From NCBI GenBank assembly GCA_903859155.1, contig CAIOLO010000059.1, forward strand, positions 1 to 36,965: a DNA stretch of 36,965 nt, read 5' to 3'. Positions 16,698-28,002 of the stretch are shown one piece after another. The notes under the pieces were generated by a model. It worked only from the letters and a program-made list of their open reading frames with translations. It ran no database searches and was not told the origin of the DNA. Each line of letters opens with the position of its first letter. Position 1 is the stretch's first letter. The stretch comes from an uncultured beta proteobacterium (lineage in GTDB: Bacteria > Pseudomonadota > Gammaproteobacteria > Burkholderiales > SG8-39). A program made the translations under genes and the position numbers.

Positions 16698-19600
16698 ATG
16701 AAATCCAGCGCAGAAGCAGCCCGACTTGTCCTCGCATTCGACGCCGGCAGCGGCGATTCATGCCCGACGGATCCGAAGCCTCGGGAGATCGCCGAACTGG
16801 GGGCGATTAAACAAGCGGTCGCCCGCGTCGAGGCCGAAGCCAAGGCGACGGTTGCTGCAAATGTGCGAGCCCGCGCTGAAGCGCGGGCCCGTGAAACGGC
16901 GGAAGCCAAAGCGCTCGCAGAATCCGAGGCCAAACGCGCCGCCGACGCCCGCATCCGGGCCGAAGAAGAGGCCGCTGCCAGCGCGCGCATACGTATCGAG
17001 GCGGAAACCCGGGCGCAGGCGACAGCTGCGGAGCATCGGGAGGCCGAAACCCTCGCTACAGTCGAGGCCGAGGCGCGCGCGCAAACCGATATCCAGGCGA
17101 CCCAGGCGGCGCTGGCGCGACTGTCAGCCGAGCGTGAATTGCGGGTTCGCAACCAGGCCAGGACCGCCATCGAGCGCGGCGAGGCCGAGCGCATGCAGGC
17201 CGAGGCCGACCAGTTACAAGGCCTGCTCAAGGAAATGGAGGCTGCCGCCAGGGCGCGCGCGCTTCAACTCAAGCAGGAAAAAGCCGTCGCGCTCGCCCGC
17301 CAATCGGCCGAGGCCGATGCCCTGGAGGCCAGCCGCCGGCGCGAACTGGCGGAAATTCACGCCGAGCGCCTGACCCAGGCTCGTTCCAGTTCGGAGATGC
17401 TCGCGCGCGAAACGGCACTGTACAAGGCACACACCGAACAGGAGTTGCTGGTGGTTGCCGCCGCGCGCATCGATGTCGAGTCGGAGTATGCCGAACAGGC
17501 CGAGGTGGGCATTCGCGAAGAGGAACGCCTGCTGGCGCAGCGCAAGATCAGGCAGGAGGTTGCAGAACACGTAAGTCAGGCGCGCCAGGCGCGTTTGCGC
17601 ATGGAGGGCGAGTTGCGCGCGCTTGCCGAAGCCAAGGCGCAGGCCGAAGCACAGGCCGAGTCGGCCGCGGCCGCGCGCTCGCGCGCCCAGGCGCGTGAGC
17701 TCGCTGCGGTGCAGGGCCGCCTGGAGGCCGAACTGGCGGCCAGCAGCGATGCCGAGGAACGGGCGCGCGCCGAGGCGGAACTCGAGCGCGTGACCCAGGT
17801 GATGGCTGAACGCGAAGCGCAGGCGGTGGCCGGTCTCCAGGAGCGCATTGCCGCCGCCGAGGCGGTTGCCGCCGCCGCCAGCACGCGCGCCGCAGCGGAT
17901 CGCGATGCGGCAAAAGCCGCGCTGGAGAATGCGGAGGCCGAACGTGACGCCGCGGCAATTGCCGAGGCGCGTGCCCAGGCCGAACAGCGTGCGACCGAAA
18001 TTGCGCGCAAGCGCGCTGAATACGACAACGAAGCCAATGCCAAGTCGCAGGAAAGGCTGAAAGCGGAGCAGGAGCGCCTGCGCCTTGCGCAAGCCGCCGC
18101 GGCCGACGCGGACGCGCGCCTGCAGCTCGAGCAGGAGGCGCTTGCCCAGACGCGCGCTCGCGCCGAAGCCGAACAGGCGCTCCTTGAAGCCGAGCAAAAG
18201 CGCCTCAAGGAAGAGAATCGCGCCTGCGCTGCGGCTCTGGCCCATGCCCATGCCTCGGAAGAGTGTGCCGAAGCGGCGCAGAAAAAAACCGCCGCCGAAA
18301 TTGAATTGCTGCAGGAGGCGCGGCGCCGCCAGGCAGCCGAGCAAGCCGCCGCCGAGGCCGCGCGCGCCAGTATGGCCCTGGAAACCCAGGCCGGCGTCAA
18401 GGCGCAGGAACTGCTGCAGGTCGGGCAGGATCGTTTGCGCCTCGCGCAGGCTGCCGCGGTCGACGCGGACGCACGCCTTGGCGTCGAACAGGAGGCGCTT
18501 GCCGAAGCACGCGCCAGAGCCGAGGCGGAGCAAGTCTTGCTCGAGGCGGAACGCAAGCGTGTCAAGGCGGAGAATCGCGCCCGGGCTGCGGCGCTGGCGC
18601 ATGCGCGCGCCGCCGAGGCGTGCGCCGCAGCCGCGCACAGCAAATCCGCCGCGGAGATCGCCTTGCTCGAGGAAACACGGCGCAGGCAGTCGCTGGAGCA
18701 GGCCACCATCGAGACGGTGCGTGCCAGCGTCCATCTGGAGGCGCAAGCCGGGGCGAAAGCCCAGCACCTGCTGCAGGCCGGGCAGGATCGCCTGCGGCTG
18801 GCCGAACAGGCCGACGCCGAAGCCCGCTCCAGGGCGCAGGCCGAAGAGGCTTTGCTGGAGGCGGAACGGATGCGCCTCAAGGAGGAGAAGCGTGCCAAAG
18901 CCGCCTCGCTCGCACACACCCGCGCGTGTGAAGAACTGGCCGGGGCGGCGCAGGAAAAATCTGCAGCGGATATCGCCCTGCTGCAGGAAATACGGCGCCG
19001 GCAGGCCGCGGAGAATGCCGCTGCGGACGTGGTGCGCGCCAGCGTGAAGCGGGAAGCAGAGGCCCGCGCCAAAGCCGAGGAGCGGCTGAAATTCGAGCAG
19101 GAACGCTTGCGCGTTGCCGAGAAAGCCAATGAGGAGGCCCGCGCCCGGGCCGAGGCCGAGCAGGCGATGCTGGAGGCGGAGCGCAAGCGGGTGGAGTTTG
19201 AAAAGCGTGCCCGGAGCGAGGCATTGGCCCGGACGCGTGACGCCGAGGAATTCCACGCAAAAGCCGAGCGCGAAGCTGCCTGCGCGAAGGCGGCGCGCGA
19301 ACTGGCGCAGCAACAGGCGCTTGAAATGGCGCGTGAATGCGCGCTGCGCGAAGAACAGGCCAATGCCCAAACCCGGGAAAGATTGAATGCCGAGGAAGCT
19401 AGGCTGCGCCTGGCACAGACGGCCGCGGCTGTGGCTGAACAGCGCCTGCGTGCAGAACAGGAGGCCAGCGCCGAAGCACGCAGCAGAGCCGAGGCCGAGC
19501 AGGCTTTACTCGATGCCGAAGCAAAACGTCTTGAGGAAGAAAACCTGGCCGCAGTTGCGGCGCAGACCAAGGCGCGTGCCGCCGATGAATGCGCGAGGGC

Positions 19601-20267
19601 TGCGCAACTGAGGTCGGCCGCGGATTTCGCGTTGATCGAGGAGTCGCGGCGCAGGCAGGTGGCCGAGGAGGAGCAGACGAGGCAGACCGAGTTGCATATT
19701 CAGGCTGAGTTTGCGGCGCGTTCGGCCGCCGAGGAACGCGCGGCCAGTGAAGCGAGCCTGTGTTCGGCTCAGCAATGTCTGAAATTCGACGAAGAGCGCG
19801 CCGCGGCGATTGCACGGGAGCACGCCTCAGGTGAGATGCGACTGGCGGTGGCGGCGCAGGCGCGCCAGCTTGCCGAAGCCAATGCTTTGCAACGGGCCGA
19901 GGAGCGCATCAAGGCGGAAAGCGAAGTCAAGCAGGCGGCCGACGCCAGGGCGCGCGCCGCGGCTGCGGCAGCATTGCTGGCACGCGGGAAAAGCGCTGCC
20001 CTCAGGCGCGCGACGCAAGCCATCGCGTGGTGGGGTACACGACGCACCCTGTTGCAGGGGGGCGCGGTGCTTGCCGGCGTGGCGGTGGGGGCGGTGCTGT
20101 GGCTGGAGCCTTTTCACTCCGACGCTGATTCGGTCGCGAGCCCGGCAAACCAAATTGCCGGCGCCGTGCCGGTGCCAATCACCATGGCGGCGCCGGTGAT
20201 TGGCAGCGGCGTTGCATTGAACCTCAAAGCGGCTACCGTACTGAGGCACGCTCCGGCCCGGCGCTAA
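16698..20267 (+). CDS. Very long Ala/Glu/Arg-rich coiled-coil protein with C-terminal membrane anchor (unknown)
   Basis: Unrecognised protein of 1189 residues from ATG 16698. After about 35 ordinary residues it is almost entirely heptad-like helix rich in Ala, Glu, Arg, Gln and Lys, with almost no Pro or Gly, to about residue 1110. Residues about 450-1010 form five successive units that share the order RLRLA, RAEAEQ-LLEAE, ARAAALAHARA and RRRQ. One membrane segment at about 1118-1138 follows a basic patch, so the long helix should be cytoplasmic with a tail of about 50 residues outside. Length and composition resemble TolA-like or myosin-tail-like proteins, but such similarity is common for low-complexity coiled coils and gives no function. 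It stands alone between the signalling island and clpB. Confidence 0.75.
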   Translation: MKSSAEAARLVLAFDAGSGDSCPTDPKPREIAELGAIKQAVARVEAEAKATVAANVRARAEARARETAEAKALAESEAKRAADARIRAEEEAAASARIRIEAETRAQATAAEHREAETLATVEAEARAQTDIQATQAALARLSAERELRVRNQARTAIERGEAERMQAEADQLQGLLKEMEAAARARALQLKQEKAVALARQSAEADALEASRRRELAEIHAERLTQARSSSEMLARETALYKAHTEQELLVVAAARIDVESEYAEQAEVGIREEERLLAQRKIRQEVAEHVSQARQARLRMEGELRALAEAKAQAEAQAESAAAARSRAQARELAAVQGRLEAELAASSDAEERARAEAELERVTQVMAEREAQAVAGLQERIAAAEAVAAAASTRAAADRDAAKAALENAEAERDAAAIAEARAQAEQRATEIARKRAEYDNEANAKSQERLKAEQERLRLAQAAAADADARLQLEQEALAQTRARAEAEQALLEAEQKRLKEENRACAAALAHAHASEECAEAAQKKTAAEIELLQEARRRQAAEQAAAEAARASMALETQAGVKAQELLQVGQDRLRLAQAAAVDADARLGVEQEALAEARARAEAEQVLLEAERKRVKAENRARAAALAHARAAEACAAAAHSKSAAEIALLEETRRRQSLEQATIETVRASVHLEAQAGAKAQHLLQAGQDRLRLAEQADAEARSRAQAEEALLEAERMRLKEEKRAKAASLAHTRACEELAGAAQEKSAADIALLQEIRRRQAAENAAADVVRASVKREAEARAKAEERLKFEQERLRVAEKANEEARARAEAEQAMLEAERKRVEFEKRARSEALARTRDAEEFHAKAEREAACAKAARELAQQQALEMARECALREEQANAQTRERLNAEEARLRLAQTAAAVAEQRLRAEQEASAEARSRAEAEQALLDAEAKRLEEENLAAVAAQTKARAADECARAAQLRSAADFALIEESRRRQVAEEEQTRQTELHIQAEFAARSAAEERAASEASLCSAQQCLKFDEERAAAIAREHASGEMRLAVAAQARQLAEANALQRAEERIKAESEVKQAADARARAAAAAALLARGKSAALRRATQAIAWWGTRRTLLQGGAVLAGVAVGAVLWLEPFHSDADSVASPANQIAGAVPVPITMAAPVIGSGVALNLKAATVLRHAPARR
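18045..19727 (+). repeat. In-frame internal repeats of the long coiled-coil gene
   Basis: Unit starts are at about 18045, 18402, 18759, 19074 and 19371. The first two units are each exactly 357 bases (119 residues). The third is 315 bases (105 residues), lacking a 14-residue stretch equal to two heptads, and the fourth is 297 bases (99 residues). The fifth ends near 19727. The first two are clearly similar at DNA level. The size steps keep the helix register or shift it by whole heptads, as expected for selection on a coiled coil. Confidence 0.8.
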
Positions 20268-20269
20268 GG

Positions 20270-20286
20270 GCAGCTTGCCGAGCTGC
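20270..20286 (+). terminator. Stem-loop after the coiled-coil gene
   Basis: GCAGCT (20270-20275) and AGCTGC (20281-20286) form a perfect six-pair stem with a five-base loop, starting three bases after the stop codon. Only TTGC follows, so it is a weak intrinsic terminator candidate. Confidence 0.4.
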
Positions 20287-20396
20287 TTGCAACAGCCGGC
20301 GCGAGATTTGTGCGGCGGCGGTCTACACTATCCGGCGCGGAACGTCCGCGCCCTGATTGCGGCAACGCGCACCCGGACGCTGTTTCGCCGCGCCCG

Positions 20397-20424
20397 GTTG
20401 AAAAGGGCGCGGGAGCCCTCATAT
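20397..20424 (+). promoter_or_regulatory. Sigma-32 heat-shock promoter of clpB
   Basis: GTTGAAA (20397-20403) is one base off the -35 consensus CTTGAAA. CCTCATAT (20417-20424) matches the -10 consensus CCCCATNT at all but one defined position, and the 13-base spacer is right for RpoH. It lies about 97 bases before the clpB start, giving a leader of about 90 bases. Confidence 0.7.
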
Positions 20425-20521
20425 ACCTGTTCGAACAGGCAGGGCTTTGGGCTGCGCGTATCAATCCATGTTTTTCCGTTGTGCGCAGAACCAGGCGGCC
20501 GCAACCCATCAGGATGAAAAC

Positions 20522-23128
<2,607 letters not shown>

Positions 23129-23176
23129 TGCTGCGCCGGGCTGGGATTCCGGCCCGTTTCCGGCGAGTATCGGTGC

Positions 23177-23206
23177 TTGACACCTTCTATTGTGCAGTGC
23201 AATAAT
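23177..23206 (+). promoter_or_regulatory. phaC promoter with overlapping palindrome (possible PhaR operator)
   Basis: TTGACA (23177-23182) is a perfect sigma-70 -35 element; AATAAT (23201-23206) matches five of six -10 bases after an 18-base spacer. An inverted repeat TATTG (23188-23192) / CAATA (23200-23204) around TGCAGTG overlaps the -10 element, a position suited to repression. The TGC-rich centre resembles sites bound by the PHA regulator PhaR; that link is inferred. Confidence 0.65.
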
Positions 23207-23261
23207 TCCATGAGCCGACCTTGGTTTTTCGGCCTCAAATATCGTCATTTCCGGAATTCGC

Positions 23262-25052
23262 ATGCCCGAACAAAATGCACCAAGTTTTGAGGACTTGATC
23301 AAGGCCGGACAGGCCGCGTTGCAGCAATTTCTCAATGTCTGGGGGCCGCAGGCGACGGTTTCCGGCACCGCCGGCAAGTCCGGCGAGGAATCCGGCGGCA
23401 AGGCGCCTGGCCCCGGCGGTGCAGCCGATGGCAAGACAGCCGGCCCGCAGACGGGCAATGACCCCGGTGTCCGTGTGGCTGCTCTGCAGTCCGATTACTA
23501 TCAGAAGCATCTGGCGCTGTGGCAGTCTTTTCTGGGCACCGAAGAGGGTGCGGTACCGGCACCGCCGGAAACGCTGCCTGCGAAAGGCGATCGGCGTTTT
23601 TCCGGCAGTGAGTGGGCCTCCAGCCCATACTTCGACTACATCCGCAAATCCTATCTGCTGAACGCCAATTACCTGACGGAAATGGCGCGCGCCGCGCATC
23701 TCGAAGGCAAATCCAAGGAAAAGCTGGAGTTCACCACGCGCCAGTTCATTGACGCGATGAGCCCGGCCAATTTTGCGGCAACCAATCCCGAAGTTCTTAA
23801 ACTTGCGCTGGAATCCAACGGGACAAGCCTGTCCGAGGGTATCCGCAACCTGATCGATGACTTTTCCAAGGGGCGCGTTTCAACCACGCGGGAATCCGAA
23901 TTTGAAGTGGGCAGGAACCTGGCCATCACGCCAGGCCAGGTGATTTTCGAGAACGAGCTGATCCAGCTCATTCAATACCTGCCGACCACCGCCAATGTCT
24001 ACAAGCGGCCGCTGCTGATGGTGCCACCCTGCATCAACAAGTTCTACGTGATGGACATGACTCCGGAGAGCTCCCTGGTGCGTTTTGCGGTGGAGCAGGG
24101 CCACACGGTTTTCATGGTGTCCTGGCGTAATGCGACAGAGGAACAGGCCGGCATCACCTGGGACGATTACCTGCGGCTGGGCGTGCTGGATGCCATTGAC
24201 GCGGTTTCGGAAATTGCGCGCGCCGACAAGATCAACGTGCTGGGTTTTTGCGTCGGCGGCACCCTGCTGGGTTCGGCGCTGGCGGTTCTTGCGGCCGAGG
24301 GCGAGGATCGCGTGGCCAGTGTCACGCTGCTGGCAACCATGCTCGATTTCTCCGATCCGGGCGAACTGGGCATGTTCATCGACGAGCAGGCCGTTACCAA
24401 GCGCGAGGCCAAAATCGGCAAAAGCGGCATTCTCCCCGGCAAAGACCTGTCGGTGGCGTTTTCATCGCTGCGCGCCAATGACATGGTGTGGTCCTATGTG
24501 GTCAACAATTACCTGAAAGGCAAGCAGCCGGAGGCTTTCGACCTGCTCTTCTGGAACGGGGACTCCACCAATCTGCCGGGCCCGATGTACTGCTATTACC
24601 TGCGCAACACCTATCTGGAGAACAACCTGCGCGTGCCGGGCAAGCTCACCATGCTGGGCCAGCCGGTCGATCTGGGAAAGGTCAAGGCGCCGAGCTACGT
24701 CCTGGCCACCCGCGAGGATCACATCGTTCCGTGGAAGACCGCCTACCTGTCGACGCAGTTGCTGGGGGGCAGGAGCCGCTTCGTGCTGGGCGCGAGCGGG
24801 CACATTGCGGGGGTGATCAATCCGGCTGCGAAGAATCGCCGCAGCCACTGGAGCAACGACAAACTTGTGAAGGATCCACAGGCCTGGCTGGCTGCGGCGA
24901 CGGAAATACCGGGAACCTGGTGGAACGACTGGGCGCAATGGCTCGCCAAGCATGGGGGGGCAAAGATCAGGGCGAGGAAAACTCCGGGAAACAAGGTGTA
25001 CAAGGCAATCGAACCTGCACCGGGACGCTACGTCAAGCAACCCATGGCGTGA
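23262..25052 (+). CDS. phaC: Class I poly(3-hydroxyalkanoate) synthase PhaC
   Basis: Polymerises (R)-3-hydroxyacyl-CoA to polyester at the granule surface. It has 596 residues, typical for class I. The variable N-terminus (about 1-110) includes a Gly/Ala-rich linker. The alpha/beta-hydrolase core has the lipase-like box GFCVGG with nucleophile Cys330, Asp486 in REDHIVPW and His514 in GASGHIAGVINP, so the triad is complete; the spacing agrees with the well-studied Cupriavidus enzyme. No PhaE partner is present, as expected for class I. It leads a + strand set of phaC, phaA and two phaB-like genes, with a good promoter upstream and only 35 bases to phaA. Confidence 0.97.
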   Translation: MPEQNAPSFEDLIKAGQAALQQFLNVWGPQATVSGTAGKSGEESGGKAPGPGGAADGKTAGPQTGNDPGVRVAALQSDYYQKHLALWQSFLGTEEGAVPAPPETLPAKGDRRFSGSEWASSPYFDYIRKSYLLNANYLTEMARAAHLEGKSKEKLEFTTRQFIDAMSPANFAATNPEVLKLALESNGTSLSEGIRNLIDDFSKGRVSTTRESEFEVGRNLAITPGQVIFENELIQLIQYLPTTANVYKRPLLMVPPCINKFYVMDMTPESSLVRFAVEQGHTVFMVSWRNATEEQAGITWDDYLRLGVLDAIDAVSEIARADKINVLGFCVGGTLLGSALAVLAAEGEDRVASVTLLATMLDFSDPGELGMFIDEQAVTKREAKIGKSGILPGKDLSVAFSSLRANDMVWSYVVNNYLKGKQPEAFDLLFWNGDSTNLPGPMYCYYLRNTYLENNLRVPGKLTMLGQPVDLGKVKAPSYVLATREDHIVPWKTAYLSTQLLGGRSRFVLGASGHIAGVINPAAKNRRSHWSNDKLVKDPQAWLAAATEIPGTWWNDWAQWLAKHGGAKIRARKTPGNKVYKAIEPAPGRYVKQPMA

Positions 25053-25087
25053 TTCGCGGCGCATGACAACCCGAAAAGGAGACCAGT

Positions 25088-26266
25088 ATGACTAATGTAG
25101 TAATTGTTGCGGCAGGCCGTACGGCGATCGGCAAGTTTGGCGGAACCATCGGGAAGATTCCTGCAACGGATCTGGGTGCCCATGTCATCAAGGGTGTGCT
25201 GGCGCGGGCCGGCATCGCTGCGGATCAGGTCTCGGAGGTCATCATGGGACAGATCCTGACCGCCGGCATCGGCATGAACGGCGCGCGCCAGGCGTCCATC
25301 CGCGCCGGCGTGCCGGACAAGGTGCCGGCCATGACCATCAATATGGTGTGCGGCTCCGGTTTGCGTGCCACGCATCTGGCGGCCCAGGCGATCAAGGCCG
25401 GCGATTCGGAAATCGTCGTGGCAGGTGGCCAGGAGAGCATGAGCCTTTCCCCGCATGTGATGCTCGGATCGCGCGACGGCTTTCGCATGGGCGATGCCAA
25501 GCTGACCGATTCCATGGTCAACGACGGCCTGTGGGACATATTCAACAACTATCACATGGGTGTCACCGCCGAGAACGTGGCCAAGCAGTTCAGCATCTCG
25601 CGCCAGGCGCAGGATGAATTCGCTGTGGCTTCGCAGCAAAAGGCCGAGGCGGCGCAGAAGGCCGGCCGTTTCAAGGACGAAATCCTTGCCCTCGACATTC
25701 CGCAGCGCAAGGGCGACCCGCTGAAGTTCGACACTGACGAGTACCCCAAGCACGGCAGCACGGTTGAGAGCATCGCCGGTTTGCGGCCCGCTTTCGACAA
25801 GGCCGGCACGGTGACCGCGGGCAACGCATCGGGTATCAACGACGGTGCCGCGGCGGTGGTGATGATGTCGGAGGCGAAGGCAAAGGAACTCGGCCTGAAA
25901 CCGCTGGCGCGCATCAAGGCCTATGCCATCGCCGGCGTGGACCCCAAGATCATGGGCATGGGGCCGGTGGCCGCTTCGCAGCTTTGCCTGGCCAAGGCCG
26001 GCTGGAAGGCGAGCGACCTCGATCTCATGGAGATCAACGAGGCATTCGCCGCGCAGGCTGTTGCCGTCAACCAGCAGATGGGCTGGGACACCAGTCGCAT
26101 CAACGTCAATGGCGGCGCCATTGCGCTGGGGCATCCGATCGGCGCCTCGGGTTGCCGCATTCTGGTGACATTGCTGTATGAAATGGTCCGCCGCGATGCG
26201 AAAAAGGGGCTGGCTTCCCTTTGTATCGGCGGGGGCATGGGTGTTGCGCTTGCGGTAGAGCGCTGA
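25088..26266 (+). CDS. phaA: Acetyl-CoA acetyltransferase (beta-ketothiolase) PhaA
   Basis: Condenses two acetyl-CoA to acetoacetyl-CoA, the first step of PHB synthesis. The 392-residue length is typical. Catalytic residues are present: Cys88 in [10 protein letters not shown], His349 in [10 protein letters not shown] and Cys379 in LCIGGGMG. The start ATG 25088 has an AGGAGA site. It lies 35 bases after phaC and 23 bases before the first phaB-like gene, so the three probably form an operon. A second thiolase gene at 30163 is closer to BktB, which suggests division of labour between short and longer substrates. Confidence 0.95.
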   Translation: MTNVVIVAAGRTAIGKFGGTIGKIPATDLGAHVIKGVLARAGIAADQVSEVIMGQILTAGIGMNGARQASIRAGVPDKVPAMTINMVCGSGLRATHLAAQAIKAGDSEIVVAGGQESMSLSPHVMLGSRDGFRMGDAKLTDSMVNDGLWDIFNNYHMGVTAENVAKQFSISRQAQDEFAVASQQKAEAAQKAGRFKDEILALDIPQRKGDPLKFDTDEYPKHGSTVESIAGLRPAFDKAGTVTAGNASGINDGAAAVVMMSEAKAKELGLKPLARIKAYAIAGVDPKIMGMGPVAASQLCLAKAGWKASDLDLMEINEAFAAQAVAVNQQMGWDTSRINVNGGAIALGHPIGASGCRILVTLLYEMVRRDAKKGLASLCIGGGMGVALAVER

Positions 26267-26289
26267 TTTTCGAACGGGAGCACTGGGCA

Positions 26290-27099
26290 ATGGATATGGT
26301 GATGAACAACGTCAAGGCGGGCGAAGGGGAACTGTCCTCGCCGCAGAACAGCAAGAACGTGCGTCAACTCACCGCACTTGTCACCGGCGGCATGGGCGGC
26401 ATAGGGACCGCCATCTGCACCCGCCTGGGTCGCAGCGGCGTGCGTGTTGTCGCCGGTTGCCTCCCGGGTTACGACAAGAAGGACCAGTGGCTCGCGCAGA
26501 TGAGCGATCAAGGTGTAACGGCACATGCCGCCGAGGGGCAGGTGGACGATTATGATGCCTGTGTCGCGATGGTCGGGCGGGTGCAGTCCGAAGTGGGCAA
26601 CATCGACATACTGATCAACAATGCCGGCATTACCCGCGATTGTTTCCTCAAGAAGATGTCGCCGGCCGACTGGTACGCGGTGATCAATTGCAACCTGAAC
26701 AGCGTGTTCAACGTCACCCGGCAGGTGATCGAAGGCATGGCAGAGCGCGGCTGGGGAAGGGTGATCAACATGTCCTCGGTCAATGCCATCAAGGGGCAGT
26801 ACGGCCAGGCCAATTATTCCGCGGCCAAGGCCGGCATGCATGGTTTTACCAAGGCAGTGGCTCAGGAGGTGGTGCGCAAGGGCGTGACCGTCAACACCAT
26901 TTCCCCGGGCTATGTGGCCACCGACATGACCCGCGCCATCAAGCCGGAGATTCTGCAAAGCATCGTCGCGCAGATTCCCATGGGCCGCATGGCGCAACCC
27001 GAGGAGATTGCCGGGTTGATCGCCTACCTGGTGTCAGACGATGCCGCCTACATTACCGGGGCGAACCTCTCGATCAACGGTGGCATGCACATGATGTAG
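26290..27099 (+). CDS. phaB: Acetoacetyl-CoA reductase PhaB (first copy, extended N-terminus)
   Basis: NADPH-linked short-chain dehydrogenase that makes (R)-3-hydroxybutyryl-CoA. The protein has 269 residues; the usual start region TALVTGGMGGIG appears only after about 27 residues of polar sequence, so it has an N-terminal extension relative to the second copy. Further marks are NNAGITRD, the catalytic Ser in NMSSVNA, Tyr and Lys in QANYSAAKAGM, and the ISPGYVATDM segment. Starts at ATG 26290 (GGGAG upstream), ATG 26296 or ATG 26302 are all possible, and none removes the extension. It follows phaA by 23 bases. Confidence 0.9.
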   Translation: MDMVMNNVKAGEGELSSPQNSKNVRQLTALVTGGMGGIGTAICTRLGRSGVRVVAGCLPGYDKKDQWLAQMSDQGVTAHAAEGQVDDYDACVAMVGRVQSEVGNIDILINNAGITRDCFLKKMSPADWYAVINCNLNSVFNVTRQVIEGMAERGWGRVINMSSVNAIKGQYGQANYSAAKAGMHGFTKAVAQEVVRKGVTVNTISPGYVATDMTRAIKPEILQSIVAQIPMGRMAQPEEIAGLIAYLVSDDAAYITGANLSINGGMHMM

Positions 27100-27232
27100 T
27101 GCGGTTCATTAGGGGCTAGAATTCCGGCAGCGATCCTGAAACGATATGAGTAGAGTACGCGGTGGCACTCCGAACGCCCAGGGCGCGGGGTGCGACCGGC
27201 GGCGATTAATAAATAATTCCCGGAGGGGACAA

Positions 27233-27976
27233 ATGACCAAGCGCGTCGCTTTGATTACCGGTGGCATGGGAGGCCTGGGTGAAACCATCAGCACCAAGAT
27301 GGTCGATGCCGGCTACCGAGTCGTTGTAACTTTTTCGCCTGGCAACAAGGCAGCCGACAAGTGGCTGGAGCAGATGCGTGGCAAGGGCTACGATTTCAAC
27401 GCCTATGCCTGCGACGTCGCCGATTTCGAATCTTCCAAGGCCTGCGTGGACAAGGTAGCCCGGGAGGTCGGTCTGGTCGATATTCTCGTCAACAACGCCG
27501 GCATCACCCGCGACGTGACCTTCAAGAAGATGACCAAGGACGATTGGGACGCGGTCATGCGCACCAATCTGGACTCGGTCTTCAACATGACCAAGCAGGT
27601 GTGCGATTCGATGGTGGAGCGCGGCTGGGGCCGTGTCATTAATGTTTCGTCGGTCAACGGATCCAAGGGCGCATTTGGCCAGACCAATTACGCCGCGGCA
27701 AAATCCGGCATGCACGGATTTTCCAAGTCACTGGCCCTCGAGGTGGCGCGCAAGGGCGTCACCGTGAACACCATATCCCCGGGCTATATCGGCACCAAGA
27801 TGGTCACCGCCATCCCGAAGGAAATTCTCGACACCAAAATCATTCCGCAGATTCCGGTGGGCAGGCTGGGCCAGCCCGAGGAGGTGGCCGGGCTGATCAT
27901 CTATCTGTGTTCGGAGGAGGCCGCATTCGTCAATGGCGCCAATATCGCCATCAATGGCGGCCAGCACATGCAGTAA
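27233..27976 (+). CDS. phaB: Acetoacetyl-CoA reductase PhaB (second copy)
   Basis: A second reductase of the same family, 247 residues, with a very strong ribosome site (GGAGGGG) before ATG 27233. It begins directly with MTKRVALITGGMGGLGE, the normal PhaB N-terminus. The catalytic Ser is in NVSSVNGSKG, and Tyr and Lys are in QTNYAAAKSGM. The two copies share long stretches (GMHGF, ARKGVTVNTISPGY or close variants) but differ widely elsewhere, so the duplication is old. The 133-base gap before it lacks a promoter I can support. Which copy is the main PHB enzyme cannot be told from sequence. Confidence 0.92.
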   Translation: MTKRVALITGGMGGLGETISTKMVDAGYRVVVTFSPGNKAADKWLEQMRGKGYDFNAYACDVADFESSKACVDKVAREVGLVDILVNNAGITRDVTFKKMTKDDWDAVMRTNLDSVFNMTKQVCDSMVERGWGRVINVSSVNGSKGAFGQTNYAAAKSGMHGFSKSLALEVARKGVTVNTISPGYIGTKMVTAIPKEILDTKIIPQIPVGRLGQPEEVAGLIIYLCSEEAAFVNGANIAINGGQHMQ

Positions 27977-28002
27977 TACCACTGCCGGGGGGGGGCTGTT
28001 TT

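Noticed and set aside
17214-19370. Very long open frame antisense to the coiled-coil gene
   Set aside because: It mirrors a repetitive GC-rich coding sequence; its translation is a low-complexity Leu/Gly/Arg mix without family features. The + strand frame has consistent heptads.
16404-20267. Horizontal transfer of the coiled-coil region
   Set aside because: Base composition by eye is like its neighbours, and no integrase, transposase, tRNA or flanking direct repeat is seen.
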